From: Amycolatopsis nalaikhensis
GTDB lineage: Bacteria > Actinomycetota > Actinomycetes > Mycobacteriales > Pseudonocardiaceae
Assembly: GCF_030264295.1 (NCBI RefSeq)
Contig: NZ_CP127173.1
Coordinates: 2,487,501 to 2,551,500, forward strand
DNA length: 64,000 nucleotides
Reading direction: 5' to 3'
The notes under the pieces are model-generated. The model saw only the letters and a program-made list of their open reading frames with translations, ran no database searches and was not told where the DNA came from. Position numbers and translations under genes: made by a program. Each line of letters starts with the position of its first letter. Position 1 is the first letter of the stretch. Positions 37,350 through 45,924 of the stretch are shown one piece after another.

Positions 37350-39323
37350 ATGTCCGCGAATTGTCCCCTTCGGACGTCACCCCGGAGAACCGGCCGGTTC
37401 CTCTTCGGCTTAGTCTCCAGCGTGCTCTCCGTCTGCGTTGCCATTGTCGTCATCGCCGTTCCAGGCCTGCTGACCGGCCTCGCCGTGGGCTTGCGCGGCT
37501 GGGCCCTCGCGGGCCTCGCGCCGTTGCTGAGCTACGCCATCGGCGGGCTCACCGGGCCGTGGACGGCGGCGATCGGGCTGTCGTTCACCCCGTGGACCTA
37601 CGCCATTTCCACCGTCGTGTTCGCCGCGATCGCTTTCGGTGTCCGGAAACTGACCGTGCGCCGCCGTCCGGTCGAGCCGGAACCGGGTTTGTGGGACCGC
37701 CGCGGTCACCTGGCCGTGGTGGCGTGCCTGATCCTCGCGGCGGCGGTCGGTTTCTACGCGACCCTGCGCGGGCTGGGCCACATCGGCGCGCTGCCGCAGG
37801 GGTTCGACGCGGTGTACCACGGCAACGCGGTGCGCTACATCGCCGACACCGGCGACGGCAGCCTGTTCGGCACGAGCAACGTGAACTGGTGGGGCGACGC
37901 GACCCCGGTGTTCTATCCCAACGCCTACCACCTGCTGGCGGCGGTGACGTACCTGCTGAGCGGGGCGTCGATCCCGGAGACGCTCGACGCGAACACCGTG
38001 CTGCTGCCGGGATTGCTGGCGTTGTCGCTGGTGACGCTGGTCCGCGTGTTCCGCGGCCGCGCGGTGTTCGCGGGTGCGGCGGCGCTGACCGCGGTGGCGC
38101 CGGTGGTGGGCGTGTACGAGTCGATGGACCGCGGGCCGCTGCTGCCGTTCGCGCTGGGGGTGACGCTGACGCCGTTGGCGGCGGTGGCGTTGCACCGGTA
38201 CCTGGAGCGCGTCGCGTTCGACACGGGTTTCGTGCTGCTGCTGGCCGCGGTGGGGTTGCTGTGCATCCATTCGTCGACGTTGTTCGGCGGGATCCTGTTC
38301 GCCGGGCCGGTTCTGGTCCAGCGCTGGATCACGCAGTGGCGCCGGATCGGCCGGGATCTGCTGGCGCTGCTGCCGATCGCGGTGGTGTCGCTGCTGGTGG
38401 CGTGGCTGCAGTTGTTCGGCGCGTTGGGGCTCGCGACGGGCAACGTCCCGTACTACGGCTGGCCGAGCGAGTGGCGCGCGACGACGGCGTTGGGCGCGTT
38501 GCTGGGATTCCAGCACTACGAGGCGCATCCGCAGGTGTGGCTGTCGGTCGCGTTGTTCCTGGGCATCGTGTTCTTCGCGCGCGCCGGGGCGTTGCGCTGG
38601 ATCGGCCTGACGGCGGCGGTGACGGGCCTGGCGTACATCGCGGTGGCGTCGTCGAACGCGCCGTTGGTGATGGCGCTTTCCCGCCCGTGGTGGGACGACC
38701 CGTACCGGTTCTTCGCGATGGCGGCGATCCCGCTGTGCGTGCTGGCGGCGCACGGGTTGGCGTCGACGCAGGCGTGGCTGCGCGACAAGCTGCCGTCGGT
38801 CCGCGGCCGCCGGCTGCCCGCGGTGGCCGTGGCGGTGGTGGTGCTGCTCGGGTTCGTGGTGCTGACGAACGGGTTGTACTTCCGCTCGAACGGCGACCGC
38901 GTGTACACGGGTTACCAGGCGGCGGATCCGTCGAAGCTGCGCGTGACGCCGGGTGAAGAGGCGGCGATGGTGGAGCTGGGCAAGCTGGCCAAGCCGGGCG
39001 ACTGGGCGATGAACGACCGCTTCGACGGGACGGCGTGGACGTTCGCGCTGTCGGGCGTTCGGTCGGTGGCCGGGCACTTCGACGAGACGTGGCCGCCCTC
39101 GGACGCGATCCTGCTGGCCGAGAAGTTCAAGGACTACGAGACGAACCCGGCGGTCCGCGCGGCCGTCCAGCGGCTGAACATCCACTGGGTGATCCTGGGG
39201 AAGCCGTCGACCGAGCCGGGGAAGCCGCCCTACCAGCCGGGACTGGTCGGACTCGCCGGGGAGCCGTTCCTCAAGGAGGAGTACCGCAACTCGGACGCGG
39301 TGATCTACCGCCTGGTCTCCTGA
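37350..39323 (+). CDS. Large polytopic GT-C-like membrane protein (DUF6541-like), copy 2
   Basis: 657 residues if started at the ATG at 37350; later GTGs (for example 37422) are possible because the first 20 residues are not hydrophobic. Paralogue of the 29453-31462 protein: shared GLRGWALAGLAPLLSYA near the start, the loop FDAVYHGNAVRYIADTGDGS, FYPNAYHLLAAV, SRPWWDDPYRFFAMAAIPLC and a C-terminal domain ending AVIYRLVS against AVIYRIVK. Roughly twelve helices. Same predicted role, an extracytoplasmic sugar-lipid enzyme. Followed by an inverted repeat with DnaA-box-like motifs. Confidence 0.8.
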   Translation: MSANCPLRTSPRRTGRFLFGLVSSVLSVCVAIVVIAVPGLLTGLAVGLRGWALAGLAPLLSYAIGGLTGPWTAAIGLSFTPWTYAISTVVFAAIAFGVRKLTVRRRPVEPEPGLWDRRGHLAVVACLILAAAVGFYATLRGLGHIGALPQGFDAVYHGNAVRYIADTGDGSLFGTSNVNWWGDATPVFYPNAYHLLAAVTYLLSGASIPETLDANTVLLPGLLALSLVTLVRVFRGRAVFAGAAALTAVAPVVGVYESMDRGPLLPFALGVTLTPLAAVALHRYLERVAFDTGFVLLLAAVGLLCIHSSTLFGGILFAGPVLVQRWITQWRRIGRDLLALLPIAVVSLLVAWLQLFGALGLATGNVPYYGWPSEWRATTALGALLGFQHYEAHPQVWLSVALFLGIVFFARAGALRWIGLTAAVTGLAYIAVASSNAPLVMALSRPWWDDPYRFFAMAAIPLCVLAAHGLASTQAWLRDKLPSVRGRRLPAVAVAVVVLLGFVVLTNGLYFRSNGDRVYTGYQAADPSKLRVTPGEEAAMVELGKLAKPGDWAMNDRFDGTAWTFALSGVRSVAGHFDETWPPSDAILLAEKFKDYETNPAVRAAVQRLNIHWVILGKPSTEPGKPPYQPGLVGLAGEPFLKEEYRNSDAVIYRLVS

Positions 39324-39326
39324 GGC

Positions 39327-39370
39327 GGTTGTCCACAGGTGCATAAGGCCTGTGGACAACCGGTGGACAA
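39327..39370. terminator. Inverted repeat with TTGTCCACA motifs between convergent genes
   Basis: Perfect 13-bp stem: arms 39327-39339 (GGTTGTCCACAGG) and 39349-39361, 9-base loop, between the convergent 657-residue membrane gene and the flippase-like gene. As at 482-528, each arm contains the nonamer TTGTCCACA or its complement (39329-39337, 39351-39359); a one-mismatch third copy is at 39362-39370. Terminator by position; a DnaA-binding role is possible. Confidence 0.68.
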
Positions 39371-39412
39371 CGGGCGGCCGCGGCTGCGAGCGCGTTCCGA
39401 GCGGTCTGGTGG

Positions 39413-40381
39413 TCAGGCGGGCGTCGGCACCGAACGGGTTGACCGGGCCGCCACCGCGGCCGCGCCCGCCGTCAACAGGTCCGCCACCGTGAACATCACC
39501 CGGGAGGCCACCGCGAACGCCGTCGCCTGGCCGACCGTCAGGCCGCTCGCCGTCAGGACCGCCACCTGGGCCACCTCGCGGACACCCACCCCGCTCGGGA
39601 GGATGAACGCGAACGTGCCCACCGTCATCGCCACCGCCATCGCGCCCACGCACAACACGAAGCCGCTGAAGCCGGGCGCGCCCACCGAGTTCGCCAGCAG
39701 CCACAGGTGGATGCCCTGGAGGCACCACGCCACCGTCGACGCGCCGAAGACCTTGCCGACCACCTTCCAGCCCAGCGGGTGGGCCAGCGGCGGGCGGCGG
39801 AGGATCTTCAGCACCAGGGACGTGCCCCACGTCAGGATCTTCGGGTGCAGCATCGCCAGGCCGACCGGGATGAGCACGAACAGCCACATCGCGCGCGGGC
39901 TGTTGCTGAACACCGCCGGGGCCGCCAGCAGCGACACCACCAGCGCCGACACCACGCCCACGCCGAGCTGGATCAGGGAGCCGGTGAAGATGCGGGCCCT
40001 CGCCAGGCCCGCTTTGCGGCCCAGCTCCATCTGCAGCAGGTACGCCCACACCGAACCCGGCACGTACTTGCCGAGTGAGCCGACCAGGCAGATCTGCGCG
40101 CCGCGGGCGTAGCCGATCGGCTTGCCCAGGTCGTCGACCATGACCTGCCAGCCCCACGTGGACACCATGATCGCCGCGACCAGGGCCAGCAGGCTCAGCA
40201 GCGACGACTGCCACGCCACGTCGCGCAGGGTGTGCCAGAACTCGCCCCAGTTGGAGGCCAGCTGCTTCGCCGCGAAGCCGATGACCAGGAGGATCGCGAC
40301 CCACCTGACGACGTCGAGGATCTTCGCCTTGGTGGACTTCGGCTGCTTACCCGCGGCCGGTAGTTCCTCAACTGTCGTCAT
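39413..40381 (-). CDS. Flippase-like / LPG-synthase transmembrane family protein (UPF0104)
   Basis: 322 residues, about eight membrane helices (VVRWVAILLVIGFAAKQLAS; LLSLLALVAAIMVSTWGWQV; further pairs to 310). Family features: GSLGKYVPGSVWAYLLQMEL with the G-K-Y-x-PG motif, ALVVSLLAAPAVF, and FAFILPSGVGVREVAQVAVL near the end. Members include the MprF membrane half and archaeal AglD; in glycan clusters they are thought to help translocate lipid-linked sugars. The ATG at 40381 has GAGGAG 8 bases upstream, better than the GTG 6 bases before it. Last gene of the operon that begins at 45775. Confidence 0.85.
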   Translation of the reverse strand: MTTVEELPAAGKQPKSTKAKILDVVRWVAILLVIGFAAKQLASNWGEFWHTLRDVAWQSSLLSLLALVAAIMVSTWGWQVMVDDLGKPIGYARGAQICLVGSLGKYVPGSVWAYLLQMELGRKAGLARARIFTGSLIQLGVGVVSALVVSLLAAPAVFSNSPRAMWLFVLIPVGLAMLHPKILTWGTSLVLKILRRPPLAHPLGWKVVGKVFGASTVAWCLQGIHLWLLANSVGAPGFSGFVLCVGAMAVAMTVGTFAFILPSGVGVREVAQVAVLTASGLTVGQATAFAVASRVMFTVADLLTAGAAAVAARSTRSVPTPA

Positions 40382-40393
40382 CGACACGTCTCC

Positions 40394-41638
40394 TCAGGCC
40401 TGCACCGTGACCAGGCGGCTGAACTCGGCCAGCAGATCGTAACCGTCCCACACCGCCGAGAACGTCAGGGCCGAGCCGAACGGCACGATCCGGTCGACGC
40501 CGCGGCCCGCGAGCTCGTGGGCGAACGCTGTCAGTTCTTCCGCCGTGAAGCCGAATTGGCTGACGGTCTGGTCCTTGCGCAGGACGATGGGCACTAGATC
40601 GGACAAAGTGGACACTCGGGCGTTCGCGAACGTGCCCGCGCCGAGCCATTCGCGCGGCAGCACCGCCGGGTCGGCCAGTTCGAGCGTCGCCAGGCCGTTG
40701 CCCTGGAACGCGATTTCCTTGACCAGCCCGTCGACCGCCGCGCCGTACGCCGACACGCGCTTTTGGACCGCCATCGCGGGCTCGGTGACGTGCTGCTTGG
40801 TCTCCAGCACCGACGCCAGCAGCGTGCGGAACTCCTGGCCAGCGGCCTGGGCACTCGCCTCCTCGCCGACCCAGAACACCGCGCGCGGCGACGAGCAGGC
40901 GGCCTGGTCGAACCAGTACGAGTCGTTGTAGAAGCCCTCGGCGGCCGCGCGACGCTCCTCTTCGGCCGCCCGCTGCCAGCCCGCCACCGAGGCGACCGCG
41001 AACGACGAGCGGTCCGGGAACGTCAGGTCACGCGCGTGCGGCGCCAGCGGGTACCTGCGCAGCGCCGCGACCGAACCGTCGCCGCCCCAGATGACGCGCA
41101 GGTCCGCGGCCAGCGACAACGCGCCGCTCACCTCGTCGCTGCGGTCGTAGGTCACCATCCGCTGGGTGGCCCGGATGACGTCCGCCACCGAGGGGTCCAC
41201 TTCGGACAGCGCGGCGTTCAGCGCCTCCAGCACCGCCTCGGCGGCCCCGGCCGAGCGCGACGACACCCGCACGACGTTGTGGTTGCCCGCCAGCGCGGAC
41301 AGCGCCCACGAGTAGACGAAGATCGTGTCGACGTTCGCCGGGGGCACGTGGAACACCAGCCCGCGCGGGAACCGCAGCGCGTTGCCTGAAGTGTCCAGTG
41401 TGGACAGGGCCTTGGCGATTTCGCCCTTGCGCAGGAAGAAGCCGAGTGACGCCAGCTCCGGGAACCGGCGCGCGGTGGCCGGGGCCAGCAGCTTGCGGGC
41501 GAACTTCGTGACGAACTCGACGATCCGCGGGTCGCCGACGCGCAGCCGCCCTCCCGGCGGCGAAGCGCGAAGCTCGTCGACCAGGTCGGTCACGGAGACC
41601 GGAGCAGCAGCCGGGAAACGCTGGGTCAGGGAAGTCAC
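40394..41638 (-). CDS. LuxC-like acyl-CoA/acyl-protein reductase
   Basis: 414-residue NADPH-dependent long-chain fatty aldehyde dehydrogenase-fold protein of the LuxC family, which reduces activated acyl groups to aldehydes. Visible: GLVFHVPPANVDTIFVYSWA and the catalytic cysteine in FDQAACSSPRAVFWVG (Cys about 248). The GTG at 41638 overlaps the LuxE-like stop as GTGA. LuxA/LuxB homologues, the usual partners in bioluminescence, are absent, so the aldehyde or thioester must serve something else, most simply acyl-group chemistry for the cluster's carrier protein. Confidence 0.86.
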   Translation of the reverse strand: MTSLTQRFPAAAPVSVTDLVDELRASPPGGRLRVGDPRIVEFVTKFARKLLAPATARRFPELASLGFFLRKGEIAKALSTLDTSGNALRFPRGLVFHVPPANVDTIFVYSWALSALAGNHNVVRVSSRSAGAAEAVLEALNAALSEVDPSVADVIRATQRMVTYDRSDEVSGALSLAADLRVIWGGDGSVAALRRYPLAPHARDLTFPDRSSFAVASVAGWQRAAEEERRAAAEGFYNDSYWFDQAACSSPRAVFWVGEEASAQAAGQEFRTLLASVLETKQHVTEPAMAVQKRVSAYGAAVDGLVKEIAFQGNGLATLELADPAVLPREWLGAGTFANARVSTLSDLVPIVLRKDQTVSQFGFTAEELTAFAHELAGRGVDRIVPFGSALTFSAVWDGYDLLAEFSRLVTVQA

Positions 41639-42687
41639 GCGGCCGCTCCCGAGAACGTGTCCGAGCACCCGCGGGCCTCGGCCTTCGGCAGGCGACCGAG
41701 CACGGAGAAGTGCTTGCCCGGCCAGTCGCCGTCGTCGATGCCGTTGTAGACACCTAGGTCTTCGGTCAGCAGGACGTGGCCCGGGTACGACGTCGGCAGC
41801 GTCGAGACGACCTCGATCACGCCCGGCTCGCCGACCGGCTGCTCTTCCCACGTCTCCGGGTTCCGGATCACGACGTCGGCGAAGTCCGGGCAGTACAGCG
41901 AGTTGCCGGACGGGCCCTCGAGGAACACGGTGCCGATCTGCTCGATCATCCCGTAGTAGTTGTGGATCCGGGTCAGGCCGGTGTCCTCTTTGAACCGCCG
42001 CCGGAACTCGGTGTTGTCGACCGCGCGGTCGATCAGCTTCTTCCAGCCGCCGCTGTGGATGAGGATGCCGTTCGAGAGGTCGAGGTTGTTGTCCCGCGCG
42101 ACCTCGTACAGGTACAGCCACACCATGAACGTGAAGCCGAAGATCAGGAACGGCTTGTCGCCGTACTCCGCGAGGAACTTCTTGACCGCCTCGACGTCCG
42201 GCTTGTCGTTCTCGTCGAGCACGTACGTGTGCTTGCGGCCGAAGTTCGCCATGCCGAGCACGCCCGCGCCGCGCGCGGAGAACGACCGGCGGTTCTTGAT
42301 GATGCCGATCGTGTCGACCATCAGCATCGGCAGCCGTTCGCCGCCGAGGACCTCCTGCAGGGTCGCGCCGAGCTGCTTGGTCTGCGCGCCCGCCGCCTCC
42401 TTGTCGAGGTAGATCCGCGACGCGCCGGCGCCGGTGGTGCCCGACGACGTCAGCGTCTTGAACACCTCGCTGTCCGGGACGGACTTGAGGTCGTGCGTCT
42501 TGAACATCCGCACCGGCAGCCAGGGCAGGTCCGAGATCGTGGCGAAGGACGCGTCGGGCGCGATGCCCAGCGACGACAGGATCCGGTCGTAGCCCTCGGA
42601 GTTCGCCCGGTGGTGGGCCGTCAGCGAGGTGAGTTCGGGCAGCAGCAAGGCTTCCCGGTCGGCCTGCGACCGAGTGAACACACTCAT
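41635..42687 (-). CDS. LuxE-like acyl-protein synthetase
   Basis: 350 residues. LuxE-family adenylate-forming enzyme that activates a carboxylic acid as acyl-AMP and passes it on as a thioester. Evidence: the P-loop-like KTLTSSGTTGAGASRIYLD, FLIFGFTFMVWLYL, SGGWKKLIDRAVDNTEFRRR, IHNYYGMIEQIGTVFLEG and the end VLGRLPKAEARGCSDT, where a cysteine near the C-terminus could carry the acyl intermediate. Directly precedes luxC with GTGA overlap and overlaps the AMP-ligase gene by 4 bases. Confidence 0.86.
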   Translation of the reverse strand: MSVFTRSQADREALLLPELTSLTAHHRANSEGYDRILSSLGIAPDASFATISDLPWLPVRMFKTHDLKSVPDSEVFKTLTSSGTTGAGASRIYLDKEAAGAQTKQLGATLQEVLGGERLPMLMVDTIGIIKNRRSFSARGAGVLGMANFGRKHTYVLDENDKPDVEAVKKFLAEYGDKPFLIFGFTFMVWLYLYEVARDNNLDLSNGILIHSGGWKKLIDRAVDNTEFRRRFKEDTGLTRIHNYYGMIEQIGTVFLEGPSGNSLYCPDFADVVIRNPETWEEQPVGEPGVIEVVSTLPTSYPGHVLLTEDLGVYNGIDDGDWPGKHFSVLGRLPKAEARGCSDTFSGAAA

Positions 42688-44078
42688 ACCTTCGCCTCCA
42701 GTGACCGGTAGTCGATCTTGCCGCTGGCCAGCAGCGGCACGGTGTCGATCGGGCGCACGTCGAACCCGCTGGCGTGCAGGTGCAGGCGCTCGGCGAGCGC
42801 CCGCGACGCGTCCTTGCAGATGTCCTTGTCGGCACCCTCGGCGAACAGCACGACCTTGTCGCCGGCGGGCACCGCCGCCACCACGTCGATCCCGACCGCC
42901 GCCGTGCGCACGGCGTGCTCGAGGTCGTCGAGGCTGACGCGGTTGCCGAACACCTTGCCGATGCGCTTGAGCCGCCCGGTGATGAACAAGTACCCGTCTT
43001 CGTCCAGGTACCCCAGATCGCCGGTGGCCAGCACCCCGCCGTATTCGTCACCCTTGGCCAGCCCGGACTCGTCGTCCGCGTAGCCCATCATCACATTGGG
43101 CCCACGGTAGACGACCTCACCGACGATTTTCGGGTGCGTGGTCTCCGACCCGTCGTCGCGACGGACGGCGAACTTCCCGCCCGGCAGCGCCGGCCCGGCG
43201 GAACCGAGCTTTTCGGCCAGCTTTTCCGCGGGCACGGTCGTCATCCGCGGCGACGCCTCGGTCTGGCCGTACATGACGTACATCCGGCCGCCGACGGCGA
43301 GCATCTTCTCGTTGAACTCGGCGACCAGCTCGTCGCGCAGCTTCCCGCCGGCCTGCGTCAGCGTGCGCAGCGTCGGGTACTTCGCGGGGTCGAACTTGAG
43401 CCGCCGCAGCATTTCGTAGTGGTACGGAACGCCCGAAAGGGACGTGACGCCGTACGTGTTCACCGCGTCCCAGAAGCCACGGCCGAGGACGCCGGACGGC
43501 TCGATCACGACCGTCGCGTCCCGCACCAGGTGCGAGTTCAGCACCGACAGGCCGTAGCTGTAGTGCAACGGGAGGCAGGTGGGCGCGACCTCGTCGGCGT
43601 CGATGTGCAGCACCTGCGCGATGGCGTCGGCGTTGGCCAGGATCGCCTGCCGCGAGAGCCGGACGAGCTTCGGGTTGCCGGTCGAGCCGCTGGTCGGCAG
43701 CAACACCGCCAGGTCCGGGTGCGGCTGGACGCCCTCGGCGGAGTCGCGGACCCAGTCCGCGCCCCGCGTGGTGTAGCCCTCGGGCGCGTCGCCCGAGGCG
43801 GCCAGCACGGCCGCCGGGCGGAAGCGCGCGACCAGCCCGGCCAGCACGTCGGCGTCCAGCGCCGGGTCGATCAACGCGATCGCCCGCCCGGACTCGAACG
43901 CGCCGAGGTAGGTCAGCACGCTCGGCAGGTCGACCGACATCCGGGCGAACACGACGCCGGCGGGCAGCGCCGCCAGCGCGTCCATCGAGCGGCCGACCTC
44001 GGCCGACAGTTCCGCGCCGGCCAGCGTGCGGCCCCCGGCCACATCCACCAGCCGAGCTCCCGCACCCAGCAACGTCAC
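42684..44078 (-). CDS. AMP-dependent acyl ligase (ANL superfamily)
   Basis: 464 residues. The adenylation core motif is LLPTSGSTGNPK (near 127-138), then YVMYGQTEASPRM (A5-type), VLATGDLGYLDEDGYLFITGR and the hinge RLKRIGKVFGNRVSL, with the C-terminal lysine in ASGKIDYRSLEAK. No carrier-protein domain is fused; the free acyl carrier protein two genes upstream is the likely acceptor. Overlaps its neighbours by 4 bases on both sides. Confidence 0.88.
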   Translation of the reverse strand: MTLLGAGARLVDVAGGRTLAGAELSAEVGRSMDALAALPAGVVFARMSVDLPSVLTYLGAFESGRAIALIDPALDADVLAGLVARFRPAAVLAASGDAPEGYTTRGADWVRDSAEGVQPHPDLAVLLPTSGSTGNPKLVRLSRQAILANADAIAQVLHIDADEVAPTCLPLHYSYGLSVLNSHLVRDATVVIEPSGVLGRGFWDAVNTYGVTSLSGVPYHYEMLRRLKFDPAKYPTLRTLTQAGGKLRDELVAEFNEKMLAVGGRMYVMYGQTEASPRMTTVPAEKLAEKLGSAGPALPGGKFAVRRDDGSETTHPKIVGEVVYRGPNVMMGYADDESGLAKGDEYGGVLATGDLGYLDEDGYLFITGRLKRIGKVFGNRVSLDDLEHAVRTAAVGIDVVAAVPAGDKVVLFAEGADKDICKDASRALAERLHLHASGFDVRPIDTVPLLASGKIDYRSLEAKV

Positions 44079-44806
44079 AGCACCAAGCCTCCGTCGACGC
44101 CCAGCACCTGTCCGGTGATGAAGGACGCCTCATCACTCACCAGGAACCGGATCGCGTTCGCCACGTCTTCCGCCCGGCCAAGGCGCCCGAGCGGCGTCTT
44201 GCCGGTGTTCTCCGCCTTCGCGTCCTCGGAGAGGCCCGCGGTCAGGTCGGTCTCGATCACGCCCGGCGCGACCGCGTTGACCCGGATGCCGGACCGGCCG
44301 AGCTCCTTCGCCGCCGACTTCGCGATGTTCGCCACCGCCGCCTTCGACGCCGCGTACACCGTCTGACCAGCGCTTCCGTACTCGCCGACGATCGAGGCGA
44401 GGACGACGATCGCGCCGGTCTTCTTCCGCATCATCGCCCGGGCCGCGGCCTGGACGGTGTGCAGCGTGCCGGCGACGTTCGTGCTCAGCGTCGTGTCGAC
44501 GACGTCTTCCTTGATCATGCCGAGGAGCGCGTCCTCCATGATCCCGGCGTTCGCGACGACGACGTCGAGCTTCCCGTGCTCCTTCGCGACGCTCCTGACC
44601 AGCGAAGACACCGCCTTCGCGTCGGTGACGTCGAGGGCGAGCCCGGCTGCGGCGCCCGCCGAAGCGGCGGCCTCCTTGGCGCGGGACTCGTCGCGGCCGG
44701 TGAGCACCACCGTCGCGCCCGCATCGACGAGCGCGCGCACGGTGGCCAGGCCGATCCCCCGCGTCCCGCCGGTGACGAGCGCGACGCGACCGGTCAGATC
44801 AGTCAT
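44075..44806 (-). CDS. FabG-like short-chain ketoreductase
   Basis: 243-residue classical SDR. NADP motif LVTGGTRGIGLATV, NAG motif VVVANAGIM, catalytic Ser in VLASIVGEYG and Tyr-x-x-x-Lys in YAASKAA; C-terminal RFLVSDEASFITGQVLGVDG. Predicted to reduce a 3-keto group on an ACP-bound acyl chain, which would give a 3-hydroxyacyl group. Overlaps the ACP stop by 8 bases. Confidence 0.88.
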   Translation of the reverse strand: MTDLTGRVALVTGGTRGIGLATVRALVDAGATVVLTGRDESRAKEAAASAGAAAGLALDVTDAKAVSSLVRSVAKEHGKLDVVVANAGIMEDALLGMIKEDVVDTTLSTNVAGTLHTVQAAARAMMRKKTGAIVVLASIVGEYGSAGQTVYAASKAAVANIAKSAAKELGRSGIRVNAVAPGVIETDLTAGLSEDAKAENTGKTPLGRLGRAEDVANAIRFLVSDEASFITGQVLGVDGGLVL

Positions 44807-45044
44807 TCTTCGACTGCAGCTCGGTCACCATGTCGACGGCGACCTTGAAGCTCGACATGTCGATCACCTGGTCGGTGTCGAACTCGACGTCGAACTCGTC
44901 CTCGATGGCCGCGACCAGCGCCATGTGGCCGACCGAGTCCCACGCCTCGATGTCGCGGTACTTCAGGTTCTCGACGTCCACGTCACCGTCGAGGTCCAGC
45001 GCTTCGACGAAGACCTCGCGCAGCTTGGGGGCGACTTCCGACAT
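44799..45044 (-). CDS. Acyl carrier protein
   Basis: 81 residues, acidic four-helix ACP. The phosphopantetheine attachment serine is Ser37 in EAWDSVGHMALV, and the following helix LVAAIEDEFDVEFDTDQV is typical. Strong ribosome binding site AGGAG before the ATG at 45044. A stand-alone carrier beside an LpxA-like acyltransferase, a ketoreductase, an acyl ligase and LuxE/LuxC indicates a dedicated acyl-supply line rather than the general fatty-acid ACP. Confidence 0.92.
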   Translation of the reverse strand: MSEVAPKLREVFVEALDLDGDVDVENLKYRDIEAWDSVGHMALVAAIEDEFDVEFDTDQVIDMSSFKVAVDMVTELQSKND

Positions 45045-45055
45045 GTTCACAGCTC

Positions 45056-45775
45056 CTAGTGTTCCTCGCGCGGGCGAGCGTCCCACGCCTTGACCAAGGT
45101 AGAGAGGTCTTCGGGCAGCGTGACGTCCGGGAGCCCCGCCTTGCCCTTCAGCCACGGCCCGAGCGCCTCGATCGTCGCCTCGTCCAGACCACGACGCGAC
45201 AGGCCCACCACGTTGACGCCCGTGACGCGGGCGGGGTTGCCGACGGCGATGGTGAACGCGCCGATCTCGCGGCGGACGGCCGAGCCCATCCCGATCATCG
45301 CGCCGGGGCCGATCACGACCTTCTGGTGCAGGATCGCGCCCATGCCGAGGTTGGCGCCGTCCCAGATGTGGCAGTGGCCGCCGGTGACGGCGTTGGAGGC
45401 GATCGTCACGGCGTCGCCGACCAGGCAGTCGTGGGCGACGTGGGAGCCGCGCAGGAAGTAGCCGTCGCTGCCGACCGTCGTCGTCCGCCAGGTCCCTTGG
45501 TGGACGCTCACGTACTCGCGGATGCGGTTGCGGCTGCCGATGACGACGCCATGGCCGTCGTGATCCGGGTCACCCACCGGCGCGGTGGTCCAGGCGTCCG
45601 GGTGGGGGCGGCCGCGGTCCTCGCCGGGCGTGCCGATCGTCACGTGCGGGCCGATCCAGTTGCCGTTCCCGATCCTCGTCGGCCCGACGATCACGGCGAA
45701 GGGCCCGATCACGTTGTCGTCGCCGAGTTCGACGCCTTCGCCGAGCACAGCGGTCGGGTGGATGCGGTTGGCCAC
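45056..45775 (-). CDS. LpxA-like left-handed beta-helix acyltransferase
   Basis: 239 residues with hexapeptide repeats (HPTAVLGEGVELGDDNVIGP, then RIGNGNWIGPHVTIGTPG) and an insertion loop, then NRIREYVSVHQGTW, the catalytic-histidine region FLRGSHVAHDCLVGDAVTIA, and GMGAILHQKVVIGPGAMIGM. The C-terminal helical part matches UDP-GlcNAc O-acyltransferase LpxA in layout. LpxA enzymes use acyl-ACP, which fits the ACP encoded next. Gram-positive cells lack lipid A, so the acceptor is probably the amino sugar made by the divergent aminotransferase and oxidoreductase. GTG start at 45775. Confidence 0.86.
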   Translation of the reverse strand: MANRIHPTAVLGEGVELGDDNVIGPFAVIVGPTRIGNGNWIGPHVTIGTPGEDRGRPHPDAWTTAPVGDPDHDGHGVVIGSRNRIREYVSVHQGTWRTTTVGSDGYFLRGSHVAHDCLVGDAVTIASNAVTGGHCHIWDGANLGMGAILHQKVVIGPGAMIGMGSAVRREIGAFTIAVGNPARVTGVNVVGLSRRGLDEATIEALGPWLKGKAGLPDVTLPEDLSTLVKAWDARPREEH

Positions 45776-45924
45776 GGGCGGGTATCCGTTCGTCGGCGGC
45801 TGGGTACTGGGCGTGCTACCGCGCCCGGTAACGTGTGGCCCGCGTTCATGCAGGGCGGCCGGGCGCAGAACCGGCGGCCCACTGTACCGGACGCGCCGAA
45901 ATCGCCTGCCGAGAGAGACTGCCC

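Noticed and set aside
40394..42687. Bioluminescence genes
   Set aside because: LuxC- and LuxE-like proteins are present but there is no LuxA, LuxB or LuxD, and the neighbours are glycan and acyl-carrier genes.
41560..44850. Further GAAGCTC sites near 41563 and 44846 as additional frameshifts
   Set aside because: Both are in frame within well-formed LuxC-like and ACP proteins, so they are ordinary sequence and serve as controls.
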